DNA from: a virus | DNA: 64,000 nt | Virus record (IMG/VR): IMGVR_UViG_3300037041_002705 | Span: 1-64,000 of that record | Strand: one strand, 5' to 3' | Part shown: in pieces, positions 1 to 6,626 of the stretch | Numbering within the stretch: the first letter of the stretch is position 1 | Layout of the letters: each line of letters begins with the position of its first letter | Translations under genes and position numbers: made by a program | Notes under the pieces: generated by a model | The model's input: only the letters and a program-made list of their open reading frames with translations | Database searches by the model: none | What the model was told of the DNA's origin: nothing

Positions 1-158
1 TTCAACATTTCTACTTCCTTCTCAAGGCCGTAGATCTTTGAGTCGAGCTTTGCAATGAGGTTGAATGCCATTCTGGCATCCTTCCATGAAAGCCAGGTCA
101 CATAGCCAGAACCTGCTGAAAAGATTGCGCCGATCAAGATTATCAGGTAGTGTTCCAT
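1..158 (-). CDS. Partial small membrane protein (C-terminus beyond window)
   Basis: The reading frame begins with an ATG at 158 that shares one base with the TAA of the preceding DUF4494-like gene (TAATG), so the two are translationally coupled. The visible 52 residues start MEHYLIILIGAIFSAGSGYV, one hydrophobic membrane segment. A charged, heptad-like stretch follows (residues about 33-52, ending KEVEML), which suggests a short coiled coil. The stop codon lies before base 1. The function is unknown; a small single-pass inner-membrane protein is the most that can be said. Confidence 0.6.
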   Translation of the reverse strand, partial: MEHYLIILIGAIFSAGSGYVTWLSWKDARMAFNLIAKLDSKIYGLEKEVEML

Positions 159-394
159 TAGTACAACTCCTCATCCTTTGATGGAACATCCTTCGTGAAT
201 ATGTCTGCGATCTTTGACTCGCTGATTGCGCTGATCTCAAAATCCTCTGGTGCAAGGGTTGCAAGGTTCTTGTGAACGATCACCTCTGCGTCTCCAATTG
301 AGACTGCCTCAACGAGATACTCGCGTGAGCTCTTTCTCACCTTTCCGTTGTCGTCTGTCGTCACAAACTTTACCTTTGCTACATAGTACTGCAT
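158..394 (-). CDS. DUF4494-like small protein
   Basis: This 78-residue protein begins MQYYVAKVKFVTTDDNGKVR. It shows the pattern of the DUF4494 family of Bacteroidota and their phages: an N-terminal strand, a Lys-rich turn (NGKVRKSSREYLVEA), then a helix introduced by GDAEVIV and a C-terminal SESKIADIF strand. The family has no established biochemical role. A weak AAGGA lies upstream of the ATG. The gene sits between thyX and a small membrane protein and probably belongs to the same minus-strand transcript. The family assignment rests on memory of the pattern, not on a search. Confidence 0.6.
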   Translation of the reverse strand: MQYYVAKVKFVTTDDNGKVRKSSREYLVEAVSIGDAEVIVHKNLATLAPEDFEISAISESKIADIFTKDVPSKDEELY

Positions 395-405
395 GTCTTC
401 TTCCT

Positions 406-1050
406 TTATGAATGTTGGTTTAATGCTGTGTGAATGTTTGGAAAGTTCTCTTTGAACAGTTCCATTATTGCATTTGCAATGTCTCTGTGTTCCTTCTGTG
501 TGTCTTCTAACGTTCTGAGCTCAAGGTAATGGATCCAATCCCTGACACTGCCCTTCATGTACATCGTCGTCTCGGTTGAGAGTGGAAGAACATCCCTTGC
601 CACTTCTCTTGCGACGCCGGCGTCCAACAATCGGTTGTAAACCTGTGTGGAAAAGATCTGAGCATTCTCAACAAGAAGCTCCAATTGTTCATCGTTGAGC
701 ACCTCGGCGCTACTCTGTCTGTTCTTATCTGCCTGCTTTCGCAGCTCAATCTTCTGAAGCTTTGTTGCAGTTGAGTATCGTTGGCTGAACTCCTGGAATG
801 AAAAGCTCCAGTGCCTAAGTATCTGCGCTGCGATGCTCCTTCTAGTTGTGATCTCGACAGTCATGTCAACAAACTCAAACGGTGACCAGTGCTTATGCTT
901 TATAAGGTATGCAATTAGCCTGGATGCAGTATCCTTGTTTAGTTGGTTTGATGGATTGCTTACTCTAGCTATATAGACTATAAGCTCTTCTGGCGTAAAC
1001 TCTGATAAGTCTGATAATACGGGGTGGGTTACTGATACTAGCTTTACCAT
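406..1050 (-). CDS. thyX: Flavin-dependent thymidylate synthase ThyX
   Basis: This protein makes dTMP from dUMP using FAD, NADPH and methylene-tetrahydrofolate. The ThyX signature is at residues about 79-92 (RHWSFSFQEFSQRY). It corresponds to the RHRx7S motif, with Trp in place of the third residue. HWSPFEF, a typical N-terminal folate/FAD-site sequence, precedes it, and STETTMYMKGSVRDWIHYLELR is replaced here by its core, residues about 160-182. The 214-residue length is normal. I chose the ATG at 1050 over an upstream TTG at 1059 because family homology starts at VKLVSVTHP. The start overlaps the preceding membrane-protein gene by 86 bases. ThyX fits with the dUTPase, dCMP deaminase and NrdJ elsewhere in the window as a complete dTTP supply route. 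Confidence 0.93.
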   Translation of the reverse strand: MVKLVSVTHPVLSDLSEFTPEELIVYIARVSNPSNQLNKDTASRLIAYLIKHKHWSPFEFVDMTVEITTRRSIAAQILRHWSFSFQEFSQRYSTATKLQKIELRKQADKNRQSSAEVLNDEQLELLVENAQIFSTQVYNRLLDAGVAREVARDVLPLSTETTMYMKGSVRDWIHYLELRTLEDTQKEHRDIANAIMELFKENFPNIHTALNQHS

Positions 1051-1204
1051 GCTCTTCAATTAGCCTTTCTGATATTCCTTTTATGATTCCTATTGCAAAA
1101 GTTCCAGCCATCATCAATCCAACTGTAAGAGATGCCAATGCCCCTCCAAGTGAGAAGATTAGGACCAGAATGGGAAGGTCCCATATAGAACTCCCAGGTT
1201 CCAT
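965..1204 (-). CDS. Small membrane protein overlapping thyX
   Basis: The ATG at 1204 follows the stop of the preceding gene without a gap. The 79-residue product has a hydrophobic stretch from residue about 9 to 43 (DLPILVLIFSLGGALASLTV and onward), long enough for one or two membrane helices, and a basic C-terminus. Its last 86 bases overlap the start of thyX in another frame. Tight packing and the clear hydrophobic pattern argue that it is real. No function is recognised. Confidence 0.5.
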   Translation of the reverse strand: MEPGSSIWDLPILVLIFSLGGALASLTVGLMMAGTFAIGIIKGISERLIEEHGKASISNPPRIIRLIRVYARRAYSLYS

Positions 1205-1426
1205 TTATAGGAACTTCCTTGGGTCAATGCCTGGGTTGTTGACGATTTGCGTTGCCTGCCTTATTGCATCTGCAAGATGGCTAGGGCCAGTTATACCTTC
1301 ATTGAGGGCGCTTCCAAACCAGTCCTCCCAGATGATGTTTGCTGCTTCTTGGATCCTTGCATCAAGGTCTTCCTTGTAGTCATAGTCTACTGCCTTGTCA
1401 GTCCACCAATTTCTTCCATTTAGCAT
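1205..1426 (-). CDS. Hypothetical protein, 73 aa
   Basis: This small soluble protein starts MLNGRNWWTDKAVDYDYKED and continues with an amphipathic helix around DARIQEAANIIWEDWFG. It lies one base downstream of the thioredoxin stop and directly before the small membrane protein, so it belongs to the same tightly packed minus-strand operon. No family is recognised. Confidence 0.6.
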   Translation of the reverse strand: MLNGRNWWTDKAVDYDYKEDLDARIQEAANIIWEDWFGSALNEGITGPSHLADAIRQATQIVNNPGIDPRKFL

Positions 1427-1427
1427 G

Positions 1428-1694
1428 TTAGTTGCTCCTTTGGTTGTTTATTGCTGATTCATAAACATTCTTTGGTTGTATCCCAACGAACCTACTTGTT
1501 TCAATCCCATCATTCTGTACGATGACAACTGGGATTCCCCGTATTCCATATTCAGATACTACATCTGGATTTTCATCAACATCAATCGTTTCAAATGTAA
1601 CATCCGGATTTTCTGCCTTTATCTCCTCAATTATAGGAGCCAATGCGCGACACGGCGAGCACCATTCAGCTGTGAACCTCTTAACCTTTATCAT
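1428..1694 (-). CDS. Thioredoxin-like protein
   Basis: This 88-residue thioredoxin fold has its active site at residues 11-15 (WCSPC) and a cis-proline motif in GIRGIPVVIV (residues about 50-59). The conserved DVDENPDVVSEYGI stretch precedes it. Pro in the centre of CxxC departs from the canonical WCGPC only in the first variable position. Thioredoxins reduce ribonucleotide reductase and other disulfides, so the class II reductase at 13.4-15.8 kb is the likely client. The protein is shorter than the usual 105 residues at both ends, like T4 and other phage mini-thioredoxins. Confidence 0.9.
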   Translation of the reverse strand: MIKVKRFTAEWCSPCRALAPIIEEIKAENPDVTFETIDVDENPDVVSEYGIRGIPVVIVQNDGIETSRFVGIQPKNVYESAINNQRSN

Positions 1695-1714
1695 CTTTTC
1701 CTCTGCTTGGTTTG

Positions 1715-2458
1715 TTAAATGACTTCTTTCAGTTCCATTATAGACACTCCATAGGTCTTTTGTTTTCCTATAATTGTTGTGTGTGATTCATGGTAGTGGC
1801 CATGATACCAGCCAAAATCATTGTTTATTGACACAACAAAATCATGGAGCTTCTTCATCTCCTCCTGGCTCTGTTCCATATCAGCCCTCAACGTCTTATC
1901 AATGTTCAGCCATTTAAGTGTTATTGGAGACTCTGTCCTAAATGGTGAACATTGGTGATACACATCATGTGTAAAAAGACAGTCAATTCTCTTTGGGATG
2001 ATCTTTGGCTTCTCCCAATGGTATGTTTCATTTGGCCAGTAGTTGACCCCTTTCACCCTGTTGATCCTATCTATTGATATTGCTCCTCCTGCAAAAAGAC
2101 AGACCTTTCCTTCTATCTCCATCACAGTGTTGTCGCTGACAAACTGTATGTTGTTCATATCATATGAACCATTGCAAGTCCAATATGTTGGATTGTCGTG
2201 GTTTCCTCTTATGACAAACATCTTTGAACCGGATCTTGAAAGTGAATAATCAAGGGTCTTTAGCTTCTTGTGCTCCTTTAGTGGATTGTCAAAGCCAAGA
2301 CCAAAGTCTCCAAGATGTATGAAACTCACAGCATGATCAAGTTTTAGCAGATCTATCTTGTCAGAAAGGTCTGCTATCTTTCCATGTATGTCACCTATTG
2401 CTACTATCATCGGTTTGTTTTTTATTCCCAATAGTCTTCTAATATATGAAATAAACAT
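1715..2458 (-). CDS. Calcineurin-like metallophosphoesterase
   Basis: All five metal-binding blocks of the calcineurin-like phosphoesterase family are visible: GDIHG (residues 22-26), HLGDFG (around 49-53), GNHD (85-88), a His in FTHDVYH and GHYHESH near the C-terminus. The length of 247 residues is typical. Family members hydrolyse phosphomonoesters, phosphodiesters or nucleotides through a dinuclear metal centre, and the substrate cannot be told from sequence. The first 16 residues are basic and could be an extension, because a second Met at residue 17 (MIVAIGDIHG) would also be a plausible start. The gene lies in the minus-strand operon upstream of thioredoxin. Confidence 0.88.
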   Translation of the reverse strand: MFISYIRRLLGIKNKPMIVAIGDIHGKIADLSDKIDLLKLDHAVSFIHLGDFGLGFDNPLKEHKKLKTLDYSLSRSGSKMFVIRGNHDNPTYWTCNGSYDMNNIQFVSDNTVMEIEGKVCLFAGGAISIDRINRVKGVNYWPNETYHWEKPKIIPKRIDCLFTHDVYHQCSPFRTESPITLKWLNIDKTLRADMEQSQEEMKKLHDFVVSINNDFGWYHGHYHESHTTIIGKQKTYGVSIMELKEVI

Positions 2459-2459
2459 G

Positions 2460-2735
2460 TCAGTTTACAACATTTTTTCTTGGAGTTCCAATTATCATGA
2501 ACTCTCCATCTGGAGAAAACTGATCAGTCTCAGGAAGAAACAGTGTGCCGTTCTCCAAGAGAAACAGACAGGTCTCTCCGATGACTGCATCCATGAGCCA
2601 AACACCAGAATCAACCAGAAGCTGACATGAATCCATGAAGTCACCCTCGGTGTTCTCATGCTTTCCATAGAACACTGATATAGCTCTTTCAACCTCTAGA
2701 TCATATTCTTCACAGAATTCATCATCTGTTTCCAT
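2460..2735 (-). CDS. Hypothetical acidic protein, 91 aa
   Basis: I chose the ATG at 2735 (METDDEFCEEYDLEVERAIS). The longer open frame reaching 2858 would run through a strong terminator hairpin and translate its T-tract. The product is acidic and contains a hydrophobic core (GVWLMDAVIGETCLFLLENG). Its stop codon ends one base before the metallophosphoesterase start. No family is recognised. Confidence 0.6.
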   Translation of the reverse strand: METDDEFCEEYDLEVERAISVFYGKHENTEGDFMDSCQLLVDSGVWLMDAVIGETCLFLLENGTLFLPETDQFSPDGEFMIIGTPRKNVVN

Positions 2736-2752
2736 CCCATATGTATTCAAAT

Positions 2753-2786
2753 AAAAAAAACCGAGGGGAAAAATAACCCCTCGGTT
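2753..2786 (-). terminator. Intrinsic terminator for minus-strand transcription
   Basis: An 8-bp GC-rich stem (CCGAGGGG with CCCCTCGG, 2761-2768 and 2777-2784) is followed on the minus strand by eight T (the A-run at 2753-2760). It ends transcripts of the exported-protein genes to its right (2899-4483) and insulates the operon at 0-2.7 kb. Confidence 0.85.
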
Positions 2787-2898
2787 CCTGATCAGTGCCA
2801 TAATAAGCCCGATTCCTAGCAAGCACACTCTCATTGAGCATAGAAGCATTGCTTCCATAGGCCGAGCATGATCACTTGCGGGAGCGACCCGCCAATTA
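2787..2898 (-). other. Structured 3' region between fibre gene and terminator
   Basis: These 112 bases separate the stop of the exported fibre gene from its terminator. Read on the minus strand they begin with a hairpin (GCGGG/CCCGC around 2877-2891), followed by a second perfect short hairpin (GAAGC-AAT-GCTTC near 2844-2856). No open reading frame with a credible start ends before the terminator. The length, the two hairpins and the terminator would fit a 3'-UTR-derived small RNA, but no known RNA family was recognised and a tRNA was ruled out. Confidence 0.3.
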
Positions 2899-4065
2899 TT
2901 ACTGTGCTATTACAACCCACTGGCCATTGTGGTACAGAAGCGTTGCGCTGTTCCTTGGGCCAATGAATACATCTCCGCCCCAAACGTTCCAGATTCCTGC
3001 TGGGATCGAAACAAAGTTTGCAGTTGAGCTGTTAACGATTGTGATGATTCTTCCTTCTACTGCATTTGGAAGAGGCGTGTTAAAGTCCTGTGCAACACGA
3101 TAGATCAATGTTCTTACATCGTTATCAATTGTTGCGAGAGGAACAAGTGTCAACTGTGTTCTTCCTTCGATCCTTGTTGCGCTCCTCCATTGGAGAGAAG
3201 TTCCATTGGTTGTAAGTGTTGCGTAGTTTTCTGCGCCAGCTGCAGCAATTGCAGCAAGGTTAACACCGTTTGCATACACAAAGTGTGTATTTGTAGAGAC
3301 AAATGCACTATCTGCTCTTGTTGCATTTACTGCATTTGTTGCATTGACTGCATGTGCTGCTCTAACTGCAGAATCTGCAAGCGTTGCTTGGTCTGCAAGT
3401 GTTGCTCGGTCTGCAAGCCTAGAGCGGTTTGCAAGAAGAGCATATGATGCACTGTCTGCCCAAACTGCATGCGCTGAGCTAGATGCATAGAGCGACACAT
3501 CGCTTCTTACTGCATGGTCAGACTCTTTTGCATGAAGTGCACTGTCTGCCTTTGCTGCATGGCGGGCTTCATTTGCATTCACAGCATTTGTTGCATTCAC
3601 AGCATTTGTTGCATTTGCAGCATGAAGAGCGCTGTCTGCCTTAGCAGCATGAACTGCTTCTGTTGCAAGATCAGCAAGCTTTGCTGTGTTTGCCCTTACT
3701 GCTTGAATTGCAGTTCCTGCATATGGTGCAGGATCCATGATGATTGTGTCATGTGGCGTTCCATTGATTGCAACGTAGAGGTAGAGCCCACCACGATACT
3801 TCACAAGTGAATCAAGGTTCACATCCTTAAGGCGGTAGTTTACAACGCCGTTTACGATTTCGATCTCTTGGTTCTCAACATACCAAACTGGGTAGTTCTG
3901 GTCGTTGAAAGCAGATCCGAGCTTAAAGCCATCGCGAGCGATGTAGAGACTCAGATTGTTCTTTCCAGTCTGACTTGACCAACCTTGGTAGGTAAAGTCG
4001 ATGTTTTGTGCGTTTGTTGCAACCGTGAACAGGATGGCAACTAGTGCGAGTAATACTTTCTTCAT
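2899..4065 (-). CDS. Exported repeat protein resembling host surface fibres
   Basis: The N-terminus (MKKVLLALVAILFTVATNAQ) is a clear Sec signal peptide with cleavage after NAQ or TNA. Residues about 22-115 resemble the N-terminal domain of Bacteroidota surface proteins that read YQG...LYI..DG...W...Q.I.I.NG...L and end in a PYAGTA motif. A long Ala/Asn/Asp repeat follows at residues 115-245 (AVNATNAVNATRADSA-like units), which suggests a fibrous stalk. A compact C-terminal beta domain ends YHNGQWVVIAQ. An AAGGAG Shine-Dalgarno lies 8 bases before the ATG. Signal-bearing stalk proteins are not virion tail fibres, which fold in the cytoplasm, so this protein probably goes to the infected cell envelope. 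Its gene neighbour carries a T9SS sorting domain. Confidence 0.65.
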   Translation of the reverse strand: MKKVLLALVAILFTVATNAQNIDFTYQGWSSQTGKNNLSLYIARDGFKLGSAFNDQNYPVWYVENQEIEIVNGVVNYRLKDVNLDSLVKYRGGLYLYVAINGTPHDTIIMDPAPYAGTAIQAVRANTAKLADLATEAVHAAKADSALHAANATNAVNATNAVNANEARHAAKADSALHAKESDHAVRSDVSLYASSSAHAVWADSASYALLANRSRLADRATLADQATLADSAVRAAHAVNATNAVNATRADSAFVSTNTHFVYANGVNLAAIAAAGAENYATLTTNGTSLQWRSATRIEGRTQLTLVPLATIDNDVRTLIYRVAQDFNTPLPNAVEGRIITIVNSSTANFVSIPAGIWNVWGGDVFIGPRNSATLLYHNGQWVVIAQ

Positions 4066-4078
4066 TATATCCTTCTCC

Positions 4079-4483
4079 TTATTGTTTGATGATTTTTACT
4101 GTTTTACCGTCTTGAGTTCTTACAAAATACATTCCAGATGGTGCACTCGATAGATCGAATGAACCTTCAATATCTCCTTGAAACACCAATGTTCCAATCT
4201 GTGAGAATACCCTAACATTTCCTGTATGCTCAATGTTAAAGATCCCATTTGACGGGTTCGGCCAAACCTTTGCACCTGGCTCTACCACAACTTCTTCCCT
4301 GACGCTTACCATGATGCCATTTGGCCTCCAGTATCCTGTCCATAGCCCTCTTCCTACTGGCGAGTAAGAAGATATCTTCCCAACTGTTGATGCCTTTGAT
4401 CCCATGCCAATATGGCTAGGGAAGTTGGTCGCACCACATACCACTGATCCCAACAATAGGACCAAAAATAAGACTTTTGTCAT
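4079..4483 (-). CDS. Small exported protein with T9SS type A sorting domain
   Basis: The 134-residue product has a signal peptide (MTKVLFLVLLLGSVVCGATN) and, from residue about 73 on, a type A C-terminal sorting domain of the type IX secretion system. That domain shows VWPNPSNGIFNI, then VRVFSQIGTLVF, FDLSSAPSGMYFVRT and a terminal Lys-rich VKIIKQ, the canonical order of PNP, YD..G, DLS.L..G.Y and K.VK blocks. Only about 50 residues lie between the two signals, so the cargo is tiny. An AAGGAG lies 5 bases before the start. Sorting-domain proteins cross the outer membrane through the host T9SS and are usually anchored to lipopolysaccharide. Finding one in a phage implies use of a host secretion machine. 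Confidence 0.78.
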   Translation of the reverse strand: MTKVLFLVLLLGSVVCGATNFPSHIGMGSKASTVGKISSYSPVGRGLWTGYWRPNGIMVSVREEVVVEPGAKVWPNPSNGIFNIEHTGNVRVFSQIGTLVFQGDIEGSFDLSSAPSGMYFVRTQDGKTVKIIKQ

Positions 4484-4531
4484 ACTTCTCCTTAGATTTT
4501 GTCTTTGTTATACTGAGGATGGAACCGAATG

Positions 4532-5557
4532 TTACGCCATTCCTGTTTCTTTTGGGCCGCCCCATCTGGCAATGCTACGCCCTACGGTATCACGTACATC
4601 AACGTGTGTGAACGTTGGATAAAGACCGAGCCCTCCCTTGTGCCAGCTGTTGAGCCAGGTGTATATCTCCTTTGGCGTGACTCCATCGATCTTTATGTCT
4701 GCTGCATTTCCATACATGTGTTGTGAATTCTTTGCAGCGCCTTTGAGCATCTTATTATACTTTGGTGTTCTGTATGCCGATATCACCTTTACTGGTTTTC
4801 CGAAGTGCGATCTTATCTTCTCTAAGAGATCAACAAGTGTTGGGTTTATCAGTATGACATCTGATCCGTCTCTGCACTTAAAGTCTGATACTTTGAAGTT
4901 TGGAGAAAGCTGTTTTGATCCATCCTTTGAAAGGCTGTACTGAACAGACTTGTCTGCCATTGATGAATCCTCTGGGAAGTTCACTCCTGGCTGGACCTGT
5001 TTACCTTTTATGACCGATGACGTTGGTGCCGATATGCTTGAAGATGCATTTGGATCAGTCTTTGCCTTCTTGACACCCTGTTCAATTCCTCCATCAGGTC
5101 TAGGTTCTAGTTCTATCGATGAAGGAAGCTGTGCCATTGCCTTGTTCTCTTTGAGGACATTCCACAGCTTTATTATTTCCCCCTCTTCAGATATCTCAAA
5201 TATGGATTTTAGTCCCTCAACAAATCCTCTGTCGATTGCATCTACGAGCTTGACATTTATTCCCATTTCCCTCATCACCAGCCTGCACTTGATGACTGCT
5301 GTTGATGTGTGTTGATCATACAATTCAACGTCGATGCCCTTGTCTATGTCCGAGAACCCAAGCATGTATATGCAGCCCTTGAGGTAAGTAACAAGATCGT
5401 TTCTTGATCCGGGTGTTATCACGGCAGATGAATCCATCTTTTCAAGAACACCATCAGAGATCTCAAGGCCTATCTCAGATATCTCAGGCCAGATCTCTAT
5501 GAACTGATCCTTTTCATATATTGATGTATCGTACTCTTTTGTGAATCCTAGTGCCAT
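4532..5557 (-). CDS. Virion-associated peptidase, M15 family C-terminal domain
   Basis: The C-terminal third (residues about 225-335) is a peptidase M15-type zinc domain: VKVISAYRTPKYN, then SQHMYGNAADIKI with the first metal ligands, and THVDVRD with the last His. Such domains cleave D-Ala-containing peptide bridges in peptidoglycan. The N-terminal 160 residues have no recognised family, and a low-complexity linker rich in Ser and Pro joins the two halves. The large N-terminal part and coupling to the next gene (the stop of the upstream lysozyme gene at 5557 abuts this start) suggest a tail- or baseplate-borne enzyme rather than a free endolysin. Confidence 0.75.
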   Translation of the reverse strand: MALGFTKEYDTSIYEKDQFIEIWPEISEIGLEISDGVLEKMDSSAVITPGSRNDLVTYLKGCIYMLGFSDIDKGIDVELYDQHTSTAVIKCRLVMREMGINVKLVDAIDRGFVEGLKSIFEISEEGEIIKLWNVLKENKAMAQLPSSIELEPRPDGGIEQGVKKAKTDPNASSSISAPTSSVIKGKQVQPGVNFPEDSSMADKSVQYSLSKDGSKQLSPNFKVSDFKCRDGSDVILINPTLVDLLEKIRSHFGKPVKVISAYRTPKYNKMLKGAAKNSQHMYGNAADIKIDGVTPKEIYTWLNSWHKGGLGLYPTFTHVDVRDTVGRSIARWGGPKETGMA

Positions 5558-6249
5558 TACTTGCCTGCCTTTCTCTTTGCGATCATTTGCTTAAGCATCT
5601 TGTCGTTGTTTGCTATCTTGTAGATCCTCTCTGCCAGGTTTGACCTGAAGTTCTGTTCTTCTTTCTTGTCCCTGTCCTTTGATATCTCATACTTTTTGAG
5701 GACGTCTATTGCCTTTTGGGAAACCGATCCAGGTGAGGTCATGTTCCTCCAAACGCCTGGAAACTTTTCTCTCATCTCATACACTATGTATGCAAGCTGA
5801 GGCTCAAGGTCATCGATCTTGGAATTCTTCCAAAACGAATGGGAACTCTTCAACATTGGAAAGAACTCATCATTGTAATGGTCCCATCTCTGCCGTCCAT
5901 CATCAGTGGGCTTCTTTGTCAGCGTGGAATCCGTCCACTGTGCCAAACCACGACCTGGTCCTATTGGCTTTCCAGATATTATCTGAAGCTGCGTAGGATT
6001 GAAGTAGCTCTCCCTCCAGAGGTTTCCTGCTGTTGCAGAGGCTCCTTCAAGGCTCATCCCACTTGACACAAACCATCTTACTATGAACTTTGCAAGATCC
6101 TCTGGTATGTCATAGAGATCAGGCTGATCCCTTTGTCCGTAAGGCGTCTTTGGATACGGCGGGGTAAATGATTTTGCCTGCTTTGGTGGTTCATCATTCG
6201 ATGAGAAGAGCCCCTTGAACCAGTCTATTATATCGTTTACAAAATCCAC
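5557..6249 (-). CDS. Phage tail lysozyme-like glycosidase
   Basis: Residues about 50-200 match the phage tail lysozyme pattern: GASATAGNLWRESYFNPTQL with the catalytic Glu at residue 80, then GRGLAQWTDS and RWDHYNDE. Members cut the glycan strand of peptidoglycan during infection. The open frame extends to a TTG at 6276, but I chose the GTG at 6249 (VDFVNDIIDWFKG). The upstream stretch would translate the promoter-like element at 6266-6274, and GTG is the better initiator. The product is then 230 residues. The gene overlaps the M15 peptidase gene by one base, giving a two-enzyme wall-degrading pair. Confidence 0.75.
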   Translation of the reverse strand: MDFVNDIIDWFKGLFSSNDEPPKQAKSFTPPYPKTPYGQRDQPDLYDIPEDLAKFIVRWFVSSGMSLEGASATAGNLWRESYFNPTQLQIISGKPIGPGRGLAQWTDSTLTKKPTDDGRQRWDHYNDEFFPMLKSSHSFWKNSKIDDLEPQLAYIVYEMREKFPGVWRNMTSPGSVSQKAIDVLKKYEISKDRDKKEEQNFRSNLAERIYKIANNDKMLKQMIAKRKAGK

Positions 6250-6265
6250 GTGGGAGAGATTTTTG

Positions 6266-6274
6266 CTATATATC
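6266..6274 (-). promoter_or_regulatory. GATATATAG promoter-like element
   Basis: On the minus strand this reads GATATATAG, 16 bases before the GTG of the tail lysozyme gene and just after the rpsU terminator. It is one of about a dozen such elements placed in front of transcription units in this window. Confidence 0.5.
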
Positions 6275-6278
6275 AAAG

Positions 6279-6304
6279 AAAAGGGGACCGTTTGGTCCCC
6301 TTTG
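6279..6304 (-). terminator. Terminator downstream of rpsU
   Basis: A near-perfect stem of AAAGGGGACC with GGTCCCCTTT around a GTTT loop lies directly after the rpsU stop codon. Both flanks are A/T-rich. It separates the single-gene rpsU transcript from the lysozyme operon. Confidence 0.8.
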
Positions 6305-6306
6305 TC

Positions 6307-6543
6307 TTAGTCTAGATCAGCCAGAATTCGACGTTCCTTTTCTCGGCGCTTTGCGCGAGCCATGCGTTGCTTCTTGCGTTCGCTTGGCTTGATGTACTCC
6401 TGTCGCTCCTTGAATTCACGAAGGATCTTTGAAGAGTCAATCTTCTTCTTGAAACGGCGGATTGCACGATCGATGCTCTCGCCCTTTTCGACGATCACTC
6501 CGATCTTTCCGCTACGAATCTGCAAACTTGGATTGTTTGCCAT
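6307..6543 (-). CDS. rpsU: Ribosomal protein bS21 homologue
   Basis: The 78-residue, very basic product matches bS21 along its length: GESIDRAIRRFKKKI (residues 21-35), then LREFKERQEYIKPSERKK and a Lys/Arg-rich helix to the C-terminus. bS21 sits beside the 3' end of 16S rRNA on the small subunit platform. The YIKPS segment resembles Bacteroidota bS21, where the protein helps to hide the anti-Shine-Dalgarno sequence. The gene is monocistronic, with its own terminator and an unusually complete Shine-Dalgarno at 6550-6561. Arg codons are CGN, unlike the AGA/AGG of neighbouring virion genes. Phage bS21 probably replaces or supplements host bS21 on ribosomes. Confidence 0.92.
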   Translation of the reverse strand: MANNPSLQIRSGKIGVIVEKGESIDRAIRRFKKKIDSSKILREFKERQEYIKPSERKKQRMARAKRREKERRILADLD

Positions 6544-6549
6544 CTGACC

Positions 6550-6561
6550 TCACCTCCTTTC
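6550..6561 (-). promoter_or_regulatory. Full-length Shine-Dalgarno of rpsU
   Basis: The minus strand reads GAAAGGAGGTGA, a 12-base perfect complement of the conserved 16S 3' tail (UCACCUCCUUUC). Nine bases separate GGAGG from the ATG. Most genes in the window have only weak or no such signal. Confidence 0.85.
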
Positions 6562-6626
6562 CTTGTTGGTAACAGTACAAAGATAACTAAAAGGAATATA
6601 TAAGAAAAGTAAATTTTCACATCCGC

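Noticed and set aside
2460-2858. Longer 132-residue form of the small acidic protein
   Set aside because: It would translate through the terminator stem and its T-run; the ATG at 2735 is a normal start behind the terminator.
2787-2898. Possible tRNA or tmRNA fragment upstream of the 2.75 kb terminator
   Set aside because: The hairpins do not form a cloverleaf, and there is no TTC-type T-loop or acceptor stem of seven pairs.
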